This document shows positions 1-6,568 of a DNA stretch of 10,612 bases, piece after piece (position 1 is the first letter of the stretch; each line of letters begins with the position of its first letter). Made by a program: the position numbers and the translations under genes. The notes under the pieces are model-generated. The model ran no database searches, was not told the DNA's origin, and saw only the letters and a program-made list of their open reading frames with translations. This DNA is from Allobosea sp. (lineage in GTDB: Bacteria; Pseudomonadota; Alphaproteobacteria; Rhizobiales; Beijerinckiaceae). The stretch covers positions 1-10,612 of the forward strand of contig JAKFWE010000047.1 of the NCBI GenBank assembly GCA_021732895.1, in the 5' to 3' direction.

Positions 1-518
1 ACATAGGGGCCGCTGCTTTGCGGATCGCGCCCGCCGCGCGCGACGGCGAGGCCGACGACGCCCGGCCGTCCCGCGACCTTGTCCTCGAGCCGATCGACCG
101 GGCGCCCGGTGAAGGCGATCTTCGCCGCGCCCTCGACCACCGGAAGCGCCCGCCGGCCCGCGCCCTCGCCCGAGACGCGCACCCCGACGAGGCGCGGCAC
201 ATAGACGGCGCCGCCCTTGCCGAAGGAGTCCCAGACGCCGGTCGAGACGATCTGCGCGCCGCAGCGCCCGTGGCTGCGCTCGCAGAGCGCGCGCGAGGCG
301 TAGCGCGGCGCCTTCTGCTCGTATTCGGCCCTCGCATTGCGATACGCGAACTCGCATTGCTCCGGCGTCAGCCGCCCGGCCGCGATGCATTCGTCACGGC
401 GCTCATAGACCCCCGCGACGCCCTGAGCCGCCAGACCGGCCGGCGCGGCCAGCCAGAACGCCGGGGCGAGCGCGACGAGACGCAGGATCGACGAAGCGAA
501 CGTGGCGATCAAAGGCAT
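1..518 (-). CDS. DUF1190 (YgiB-like) secreted protein, N-terminal part, cut by window edge
   Basis: The frame opens with ATG at 518 and stays open for 172 codons to the left edge, so the C terminus is missing. Residues 1 to about 31 look like a Sec signal peptide: a hydrophobic stretch ending in a small-residue site (GLAAQ). There is no lipobox cysteine, so the product is probably periplasmic. Residues 41-86 carry four cysteines (C44, C55, C79, C86) in the pattern C-x10-C-x-F-A-Y-x-N-A, then A-P-R-Y-A-S-R-x-x-C, close to E. coli YgiB (DUF1190/UPF0441) as I remember it. The biochemical function of that family is unknown. The start lies 27 bases after the stop of the acyl-ACP synthetase gene, which suggests co-transcription. 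An in-frame stop upstream (that gene's own TGA) and the lack of another start codon fix this ATG, although the Shine-Dalgarno is weak. The family call rests on the cysteine region only. Confidence 0.65.
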   Translation of the reverse strand, partial: MPLIATFASSILRLVALAPAFWLAAPAGLAAQGVAGVYERRDECIAAGRLTPEQCEFAYRNARAEYEQKAPRYASRALCERSHGRCGAQIVSTGVWDSFGKGGAVYVPRLVGVRVSGEGAGRRALPVVEGAAKIAFTGRPVDRLEDKVAGRPGVVGLAVARGGRDPQSSGPY

Positions 519-545
519 CGCGACAGCATATCCGGAAATGTGGCC

Positions 546-2126
546 TCAGAGCAGCGAACGCCGCGACGCCGCCAGATCGCGCGTCGAACCATAGTCGATC
601 TTGCCGTTGCCGAGCACCGGGATGGCGCCCGTCACCAGAATGGCGCGCGGCACCCAGAGCTCCGGGAAGCCCTGCGCTTTGGCGACCTCCTGCAGGGCGG
701 CGCGATCGGCGGCCGGGTTTTCGGTGACGAGCACGAGCTGCTCGCCCTTGCGCGGATCGGGCAGCGAGACGACGACGTGGTTGTGGCCGGGCCAGAGGCC
801 GGCGACCATGGATTCGACCGCCGCCAGCGAAACCATCTCGCCGCCGAGCTTGGCGAAGCGCTTGGCCCGGCCCTTGATCGTGACGAAGCCGTCGTCGAGG
901 GCCACGATGTCGCCCGTATCGTGCCAGCCATCCTCGGGCGGCGCGATGCGGCCGGGATGGTCGAAGCTGAGATAGCCGGCCATGACGTTGGGTCCGCGCA
1001 CGCACAGCTTGCCGCCCTCGTTGATGCCCTCGACCGGATCGAGCCGCGCCTCGATGCCCGGCAGCAGCCGCCCGACGCTGCCGGCCCGAGTCGCAACCGG
1101 CGTATTGCAGGCCAGCACCGGCGAGCATTCGGTGCAGCCATAGCCTTCCAGGATCGTGGTCCCGTAAGGCTCCCACATCCGCCGCGTCTCGGGCTTGACC
1201 CGCTCGGCCCCGGCGACGACGTAGCGCACGCTCTTCAGGTCGTCGGGATCGGCGGCGCGGGCATAGCCCTGGAGGAAGGTGTCGGTGGCGAACAGGAAGG
1301 TGCAGCCGGTCTCGCCGATCAGCTTGGGCACCTGCTTGTAGTGCAGCGGGCTGGGATAGAGCACGACCTTCATGCCGTGCAGCAGCGGCATCAGCAGCCC
1401 CGCCGTTAGACCGAAGGAATGGAACGCCGGCAGCGGGTTCATGACGATGTCGCGCTCCGACAGGAAGCCCGCGGCGAGCGCGAAGATCTGCCGGGCGTTG
1501 GAGACGAGATTGGCGTGGGTCAGCACCACGCCCTTGGGCCTGCCCTCGGTGCCGGAGGTGAACAGCACCACGGCCGGATCGTCCGGCGCGGCGGCATGGG
1601 GCCGATGCGCCAGCCCCGGCGCGAGGCTGGCGAGCGCCCCCAGCGCCTTGTCGAGGCTGGTGATCGACTTGCGGACGTCTTCCAGGAAGATTACCCGCCT
1701 GCCCTCGCCCAGCGCCGCGAGCTCATCGTCGAGCTTGGCCTGATCGACGAAGCGGCGCGAGGTCACGATCGTCTTCAGCTCCGCCAGGTCGCCGGCGGCG
1801 CGCAGGTTCTTGACGCCGGCCGTGAAGTTCAGCAGCGCCGGCACCCGCCCGAAGGCGGTCAGCCCGAACAGCGTCACCGCCATGCCCTGCACGTTGGGAA
1901 GCAGCAAGCCGACGCGCTCGCGCGCCTGCGTCAGCGCCGCGAGCTTCCGCCCCAGCACCAGCGCTCCGAGCACGAGGCGGCCGAAGCTGATCGGCTGGCG
2001 CTCGGCGTCCTCCAGCGCGATGCGGGCCTTGCCGTGGCGGGCGGTGGCCTTGAGCAGGGCTGAAAACAGCGTGACGCGCGCGGCGGCGGCGTCGAAATGC
2101 GGTGTGTTCGTCTCGGCGTCGGCCAT
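546..2126 (-). CDS. Aas-type acyl-[acyl carrier protein] synthetase (AMP-binding), standalone
   Basis: A 526-residue adenylate-forming enzyme expected to activate a fatty acid with ATP and pass it to ACP (or CoA). Visible signatures: the P-loop TSGTEGRPKG at 190-199, YGCTECSPV at 329-337, GWHDTGD at 400-406, GRAKRFAKLGGEMVS from 419, and the C-terminal catalytic lysine in NGKID (K509). The stretches FHSFGLTAGLL, YPSPLHYKQVP and RAKRFAKLGGEMVSL closely resemble the synthetase half of E. coli Aas, which recycles lysophosphatidylethanolamine in the inner membrane. The N-terminal PlsC acyltransferase half of Aas is absent, so any acyl transfer must come from another protein. I chose ATG 2126 because residue 1 onward matches the family start and a GGAG lies 11 bases upstream; the frame could open further, at 2231, but would then run into the upstream PEPC-like gene. 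It lies 82 bases downstream of that gene. The alternative is a fatty-acyl-CoA ligase, but the Aas-like motifs favour ACP. Confidence 0.88.
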   Translation of the reverse strand: MADAETNTPHFDAAAARVTLFSALLKATARHGKARIALEDAERQPISFGRLVLGALVLGRKLAALTQARERVGLLLPNVQGMAVTLFGLTAFGRVPALLNFTAGVKNLRAAGDLAELKTIVTSRRFVDQAKLDDELAALGEGRRVIFLEDVRKSITSLDKALGALASLAPGLAHRPHAAAPDDPAVVLFTSGTEGRPKGVVLTHANLVSNARQIFALAAGFLSERDIVMNPLPAFHSFGLTAGLLMPLLHGMKVVLYPSPLHYKQVPKLIGETGCTFLFATDTFLQGYARAADPDDLKSVRYVVAGAERVKPETRRMWEPYGTTILEGYGCTECSPVLACNTPVATRAGSVGRLLPGIEARLDPVEGINEGGKLCVRGPNVMAGYLSFDHPGRIAPPEDGWHDTGDIVALDDGFVTIKGRAKRFAKLGGEMVSLAAVESMVAGLWPGHNHVVVSLPDPRKGEQLVLVTENPAADRAALQEVAKAQGFPELWVPRAILVTGAIPVLGNGKIDYGSTRDLAASRRSLL

Positions 2127-2208
2127 GTTTGGCTCGGCTCCCGGTTGGGGTTTCCTCTTGCACCAACCTAAGCCTCGATCGCGGCGATGCAATGAAACGC
2201 CGGCGCGC

Positions 2209-5025
2209 TCAGCCGAATGCGCCGATCTCATGCTGGATCGCGCCGGAAATCTCGCGCATCAGGGCGAAGTTCTCCCGCATCGGCGCGAACACCTCGCGAT
2301 GCAGCGCCTGATAGGCGCCGCCCTCGCGCGGGCCCGGAGGTTCGCCGAAATCGAGCCCGGCGGTGGGATCCGGCGCCAGCGGGAAAATCTCGCCGAGCGA
2401 AGCGAGCGAGGCGGGAATATCGAGACGCAGGATGCGTTCGAGCAGCGCCTCGCGGGTCATGCCGGCATGCGGCCTGAAATCGGGAATATGCGTCGCCAGG
2501 AACCAGATCCGGTGCAGGACGGCCAGCCTGAGCGCATGCAGGCAGACCAGCCGCACCGGCATGTCCGGCGTCTCCTCCGTCACCGCGCCGAGTTTCAGCC
2601 GGTCGGACGACAGGCGCCAGAACAGCTTGCGCAGGTCGGGCGCGAGATCGAGCCGCGCCAGCGCCTCGGCGACGCCGAGAAGCTCATCGCGCCGGCCCGG
2701 GCTGCGGGTGCGCCGCGCCCGGTCGAACCAGCTGCCGGGATCGAGCGTGTCGAGATAGGCGCGCAGCACGTCGAGGTCGCTGTGCCCCATCGCGTGCTCG
2801 GCGAGCCTGATCGCGCGGGCGAAGCGCCCGGAACGCTGGCGCATCTGGCGGTAGAGATCGGGCGAGCGCGCCGCCGCATGGCCGATGCCGTGGATGCTGT
2901 TGGCGAGCCAGCCGAGCTGATGGAGGATGGCGTTGTTGGGGATGGCGCGCAGTTCGCGGGGATGGCGGATCCGGTTTGGCCCGCCGGCGTCGCTTTGCCG
3001 CGCCGCCGGCCTCGAGCCGGTCTTGTCGAGCAGCGCGGGGCCGAACGTCCCGATCAGCGCGGCGTATCCTGGATCGTCGATCAGCGCGGTCATCTCCTCG
3101 CGCACGGTCTGGAAGAACTCCGAGGCGAAATCCGGCTCGTCGTAGATCGGGTCGGGCTCGGGCGCGTCCTCGCCGAAGACGGCTTCCGCGATGCGCCCGA
3201 CGGTCGCCGCCGCCAGTTCGGGCGAGCCGAACAGCAGGTAGCCGTCGCTGCCCTGGAAGCTGGTCTCGCGCACCACGGCGACGCCGGCCTGCCGGAAGGC
3301 GCGCCGCGCGAAGGCGGGATCGAGATAGGCCAGCCGGTCCGCAAGGCTTTCGGGATGCGCGCCGCGCCCGGCGGACTCGCCATGGGTGTCGAAGATGACG
3401 AGTTCGACGTCGGCGAGGTCATGGCGCGCCAGCAGTTCGGCGATGCGGATGCGCAGCCGCTCGATCCAGAAGGAGGCGGCGATCTGGCCGATGTAGCGGC
3501 CGGAATCGGAATAGCCGAACTGCACGCAGAAGCGCCCGATCCGGCGCAGGTAGTCGCGGAAATGGGCGCTGCGCAGTGCTTCGTCGATGATGCGCGGCCC
3601 CTGCTCCAGCGCATCGGCCGTCTCGAAGAGGGGCGAGATCTCCAGCTTCCCGTCGATGCCGAAGCGTTTCGCCAGATAGAGCGCGCTGAGCAGCGTGTAG
3701 CCGGTCTCGGTCTCGGCGATGAGGAAGCGGACCGGGCGCGTGCCGTCGAGGTGCTTCACGATCTGCGCGATCGTCATCATCATCCGCGCCGCCGAGGCGC
3801 GCTCGGCCGCAAGTGCGCCGAAATCGACCGGGATGGCCTCGACCTTCGCCAGCGCCGCATTGGCGGCGGCGAGGAAGGCGCGCCGCTGCGCCGGCAGGCT
3901 CGGATCCTCCTCGAGACGGATGACGCCCCGCATGGCGTTGTGGAGCTGCGAGGCGTTGAGCCGGAAATGCGGCAGCGCGATCGAGACGCCGTGCGCCGCG
4001 CAGCCGGCCCGGATCAGGCAAAGCTGCAAGGCGACGGCGTCGTCGGGCGCGGCCGCGATCGCCGCGTCGAGCGCCGCGATCAGCCCCGACGCCTCCGGCA
4101 GGGCCGCTTCGCGCTCGCCGACAAGGGCCAGCGAGAAGGCCTGCAAGGCCTCCAGCGATGGTTGCGTGGCGATCGCCGGGGCGAGCGCGAGCTGGCGCTC
4201 AACGGCCGCCAACGCCTGCGAAACCAGCATGCGCACCGCATCGGCCGCCGGCGCCGCCGGCAGCTTCTCCAGGATGCGGACGAACTGGCCGCGCTTCGAC
4301 TCGAGCCGGTAGCGCAGCGTGTCCCACCAGCCGATATCAGTGCGGCCATCCGTGTAGCAGCCGACCAAAGAGGCGAGGATGAGCGGGCGTGGCGACAGCT
4401 CGCGCCAGCGCGACGGCCAGCGCTCGCGCGCCTCGCCGAGCAGGGCCGCGTTGAGCCGGTCGAGCGCGTCGCGCGCGTGGCGAACCGAAAAGCGCGCCTG
4501 CTCGAACTCGTCCTGAAGCGTGATCGCGCCGTCGGGCCGGAACGACAGGCTCTCCGCCGCCAAGGCCTCGCGCGCCCAGGCGACGCCGGAGGCGGCCGCG
4601 GCCAGCGCATGAGCGAGGCCGCGGCCCATGCCGAAGGTCGGATGCGCGGTGAAGACGGCGGCAAAGCGCGGCTGCTGCACCGCATCGGCGAAGCGGGCGA
4701 AGGAGGCGTCCGCCGTCAGGCTCTGCTCGACGAGCCGGCGGGCCACGACCAGCAGCGCCGCGTCCGGGTCGGGCGTGAGCCCGACATAGCGCGCCGTGCG
4801 CGAGGCGCGGGCGGCGAGCGCCTCGCCGCCGAAGCGGCGAACCAGCGCAAGCAGACCGTCGGCCGCGATCTCGCCGCGATCGAGGCGCCGCGTCAGCCAC
4901 AGTGCGACCCGCAGCACCGGATTGCCGAACGGGTCCGTCGGCGCATCCCGCCGCGCCTCGCGGATCGCGGCCTCGAGTTCGGCCGCCAGGGTCTCGGAAC
5001 CGATTGTCGCCGCGCTCATGCCCAT
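2209..5025 (-). CDS. Divergent phosphoenolpyruvate carboxylase-like protein
   Basis: About 938 residues, the usual length of bacterial PEP carboxylase, which makes oxaloacetate from PEP and bicarbonate. Residue numbers here count from the GTG at 5028. Family landmarks appear in order: FTAHPT at 126-131 (catalytic His of FTAHPTE), PHFRLNASQLHNAM near 353, PLFET at 466-470, GYSDSGRYIG at 505-514, THGESAGRGAHP at 548-559, GSRP near 671, and LRAIP at 693-697. Several key positions differ from the E. coli enzyme: the Glu after FTAHPT is Phe; the Lys of YSDSAKDAG is Arg; the GRGGxxGRGG loop is shortened to GESAGRGAHP; and the DRDGNP motif is unrecognisable (CYTDGRTDIG near 224). It is therefore a PEPC-fold protein whose carboxylase activity is uncertain. 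The start is ambiguous between GTG 5028, ATG 5025 and ATG 5019, none with a strong ribosome site; I use 5025. It follows the glutathione transferase gene by 55 bases. Confidence 0.8.
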   Translation of the reverse strand: MGMSAATIGSETLAAELEAAIREARRDAPTDPFGNPVLRVALWLTRRLDRGEIAADGLLALVRRFGGEALAARASRTARYVGLTPDPDAALLVVARRLVEQSLTADASFARFADAVQQPRFAAVFTAHPTFGMGRGLAHALAAAASGVAWAREALAAESLSFRPDGAITLQDEFEQARFSVRHARDALDRLNAALLGEARERWPSRWRELSPRPLILASLVGCYTDGRTDIGWWDTLRYRLESKRGQFVRILEKLPAAPAADAVRMLVSQALAAVERQLALAPAIATQPSLEALQAFSLALVGEREAALPEASGLIAALDAAIAAAPDDAVALQLCLIRAGCAAHGVSIALPHFRLNASQLHNAMRGVIRLEEDPSLPAQRRAFLAAANAALAKVEAIPVDFGALAAERASAARMMMTIAQIVKHLDGTRPVRFLIAETETGYTLLSALYLAKRFGIDGKLEISPLFETADALEQGPRIIDEALRSAHFRDYLRRIGRFCVQFGYSDSGRYIGQIAASFWIERLRIRIAELLARHDLADVELVIFDTHGESAGRGAHPESLADRLAYLDPAFARRAFRQAGVAVVRETSFQGSDGYLLFGSPELAAATVGRIAEAVFGEDAPEPDPIYDEPDFASEFFQTVREEMTALIDDPGYAALIGTFGPALLDKTGSRPAARQSDAGGPNRIRHPRELRAIPNNAILHQLGWLANSIHGIGHAAARSPDLYRQMRQRSGRFARAIRLAEHAMGHSDLDVLRAYLDTLDPGSWFDRARRTRSPGRRDELLGVAEALARLDLAPDLRKLFWRLSSDRLKLGAVTEETPDMPVRLVCLHALRLAVLHRIWFLATHIPDFRPHAGMTREALLERILRLDIPASLASLGEIFPLAPDPTAGLDFGEPPGPREGGAYQALHREVFAPMRENFALMREISGAIQHEIGAFG

Positions 5026-5080
5026 CACCGCCGAACTGTTCCGGAATCCGGCATAGGCAAGTTTCGGACCCTCACCGCCC

Positions 5081-5785
5081 TCAGGGCCGCTTGGGAATCT
5101 CCAGCCCGCGCTGCACGGCTGGACGCGCCAGGATCCGGTCGAGCCAGGCCGGCACGCGCTTCAGGCTGGCGTAATCGACGAGGTCGCCGGCGGCGTAGAA
5201 GCTGTTGAGATTGCGCACCCAGCCGACCAGAGCGATGTCGGCGATGGTGTAGGCGTCGCCCATGATGAAGTCGCGCCCCTCCAGTCGCGTTTCGAGCACG
5301 CCGAGCAGGCGCTTGCTCTCGGCGGCGTAGCGGTCGCGCGGGCGCTTGTCCTCGTAGTCCTTGCCGGCGAATTTGTGGAAGAAGCCGAGCTGGCCGAATA
5401 TCGGACCGACCGAGGCCATCTGGAACATCACCCACTGGATGGTCTCGTAGCGCTCCGCCGGCTCCCTCGACATCAGCCTGCCGGTCTTCTCGGCGAGGTA
5501 GACCAGGATCGCGCCCGATTCCCAGAGGCCCAGCGGCTTTCCACCCGGCCCGTCGGGATCGATGATCGCCGGAATCTTGCCGTTGGGATTGAGCGACAGG
5601 AACTCCGGACCCCAGGTCTCGTTCTGGCCGATATTGATCGCATGCGCCTCGTAAGGCAGACCGAGTTCCTCGAGCGCGATCGAAACCTTGACCCCGTTCG
5701 GCGTCGGCAGCGAATAGAGCTGGATGCGGTCGGGATGCTGCGCCGGCCAGCGCCGGGTGATCGGAAAGGCGGAGAGATCGGTCAT
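5081..5785 (-). CDS. Glutathione S-transferase, YfcG/YghU-like (Nu class)
   Basis: A 234-residue cytosolic glutathione transferase. The N-terminal thioredoxin-like domain has the TPNG active-site motif at 28-31, the cis-proline region NGKIPAI at 68-74, and the glutathione-binding ESGAILVYLAEKTG from 89; the all-helical C-terminal domain carries DAYTIADIALVGWV, the conserved N-capping region. TPNG in place of a catalytic Tyr or Ser, and the ESGAI context, match E. coli YfcG and YghU, which have disulfide-bond reductase and peroxide-reducing activity with glutathione; the natural substrate is usually unknown. ATG 5785 is preferred over an upstream ATG in the same frame (5812) because AAGAGG lies 7 bases before it and the extra nine residues look non-native. 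The first 20 residues precede the fold, a short extension resembling YghU more than YfcG. It is 136 bases after gpt and 55 bases before the PEPC-like gene. Confidence 0.9.
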   Translation of the reverse strand: MTDLSAFPITRRWPAQHPDRIQLYSLPTPNGVKVSIALEELGLPYEAHAINIGQNETWGPEFLSLNPNGKIPAIIDPDGPGGKPLGLWESGAILVYLAEKTGRLMSREPAERYETIQWVMFQMASVGPIFGQLGFFHKFAGKDYEDKRPRDRYAAESKRLLGVLETRLEGRDFIMGDAYTIADIALVGWVRNLNSFYAAGDLVDYASLKRVPAWLDRILARPAVQRGLEIPKRP

Positions 5786-5792
5786 CTGGAAA

Positions 5793-5798
5793 CCTCTT
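5793..5798 (-). promoter_or_regulatory. Ribosome binding site of the glutathione S-transferase gene
   Basis: The minus strand reads AAGAGG followed by seven bases and ATG 5785. This supports the start at 5785 over the ATG at 5812, because this site lies inside the reading frame if the longer form were used. Confidence 0.6.
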
Positions 5799-5885
5799 GA
5801 AGAGCGCGCCACGCCCGCATGGACGTCGTCGTCCTCGACCTAAGCGCCATCCGAACCGGTGCAAGCCCGGCCGATGCAAGCGGCC

Positions 5886-5928
5886 CCCTGCATCAGGGCA
5901 TGACCGCTGCGCCCGGCGGCGCTATCCC
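5886..5928 (-). terminator. Weak hairpin candidates at and just after the gpt stop
   Basis: On the minus strand a GCGCC/GGCGC stem with a four-base loop starts right at the gpt stop, and a second stem CCCTG-ATG-CAGGG lies at 5898-5886. Neither is followed by a T run, so an intrinsic terminator is not demonstrated. They may only slow transcription or be chance in GC-rich DNA. Confidence 0.15.
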
Positions 5929-6431
5929 CTATGGTCCTTGGCGATCGGCTCGACATAGGACAGCCCCATGTCCCATGGGAAGTAGATCCAGGTGTCCTGG
6001 CTGACCTCGGTGACGAAGGTGTCGACCATCGGCACGCCGGCCGGCTTGGCGTAGACCGTGGCGAAATGGGCGTTGGGCAGCATCTCGCGCACGATGCGGG
6101 CGGTCTTGCCGGTGTCGGTGAGGTCGTCCACGACGAGCACGCCCTTGCCGCTGCCGTCGCCGATCGCCCGGATCGAGGGCGCGACGTCCTTGAGTACCTT
6201 CAGCTCGGACTGGTTCCTGTAGTCGTGATAGCTCGCGATGCAGACCGTCTCGATCAGGCGCAGGCCCAGCTCCCGGCAGATGATCGCGGCCGGCACCAGC
6301 CCGCCGCGCGTGATCGTCACCATCGCCTCGAACGGCCCGGCATCCGAAAGCCGCCAGGCGAGCGCGCGCGCGTCGCGATGGAACTGGTCCCACGAAACCG
6401 GGAAGGCCTTGGTGGTGGACGGTTCGGCCAT
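5922..6431 (-). CDS. gpt: Xanthine-guanine phosphoribosyltransferase
   Basis: A 169-residue type I phosphoribosyltransferase for purine salvage, converting guanine and xanthine (and hypoxanthine less well) with PRPP to their nucleotides, probably as a cytosolic or membrane-associated tetramer. It aligns from end to end with E. coli Gpt as remembered: [10 protein letters not shown] at 41-50, DTVCISSY-like ETVCIASY at 61-68, ELKVLK at 76-81, the PRPP loop [11 protein letters not shown] at 101-111, [13 protein letters not shown] at 128-140, and the base-binding [12 protein letters not shown] at 145-156. An insertion of about eight residues (VAPSIRAIG region, near 83-91) precedes the PRPP loop, accounting for part of the extra length over the 152-residue E. 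coli protein. ATG 6431 has GGAG about nine bases upstream. It stands alone between a chemoreceptor and a glutathione transferase, with gaps of 137 and 136 bases, so it may have its own promoter. Confidence 0.95.
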   Translation of the reverse strand: MAEPSTTKAFPVSWDQFHRDARALAWRLSDAGPFEAMVTITRGGLVPAAIICRELGLRLIETVCIASYHDYRNQSELKVLKDVAPSIRAIGDGSGKGVLVVDDLTDTGKTARIVREMLPNAHFATVYAKPAGVPMVDTFVTEVSQDTWIYFPWDMGLSYVEPIAKDHRG

Positions 6432-6496
6432 TGCGGGGCTCCGGGCTCAATCAGGCCGCGCGCTCGCCGCCATCCCGTCTTCCGAAGCCCATCGAC

Positions 6497-6523
6497 GGCG
6501 CGCTGACAAGAGGTCGGCGCGCC
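6497..6523 (-). other. Inverted repeat between the chemoreceptor gene and gpt
   Basis: GGCGCGC at 6497-6503 and GCGCGCC at 6517-6523 form a perfect 7-base stem with a 13-base loop in the 137-base gap between the chemoreceptor stop and the gpt start. There is no T run after it on either strand, so a role as a terminator is only possible, and the low sequence complexity makes chance pairing plausible. Confidence 0.2.
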
Positions 6524-6568
6524 TTCATCCCCAGATGCTCCGCGGATCGAGGCGCTGTCGCCGTCTTC

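Noticed and set aside
18..1409. A 463-codon plus-strand frame over the left end
   Set aside because: It is antisense to the acyl-ACP synthetase and DUF1190-like genes, is Arg/Asp-rich and low in complexity, and shows no family motif.
2143..2168. GGTTGG ... CCAACC inverted repeat in the leader of the acyl-ACP synthetase gene
   Set aside because: Only six pairs with a 14-base loop and no T run; not enough for a terminator or riboswitch call.
1810..5208. An 1132-codon open frame on the plus strand opposite the PEPC-like and glutathione transferase genes
   Set aside because: Its translation is rich in Arg, Ala and Gly with no recognisable domain, and it mirrors strongly supported minus-strand genes. 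Such frames arise when GC-rich third positions remove stops on the opposite strand.
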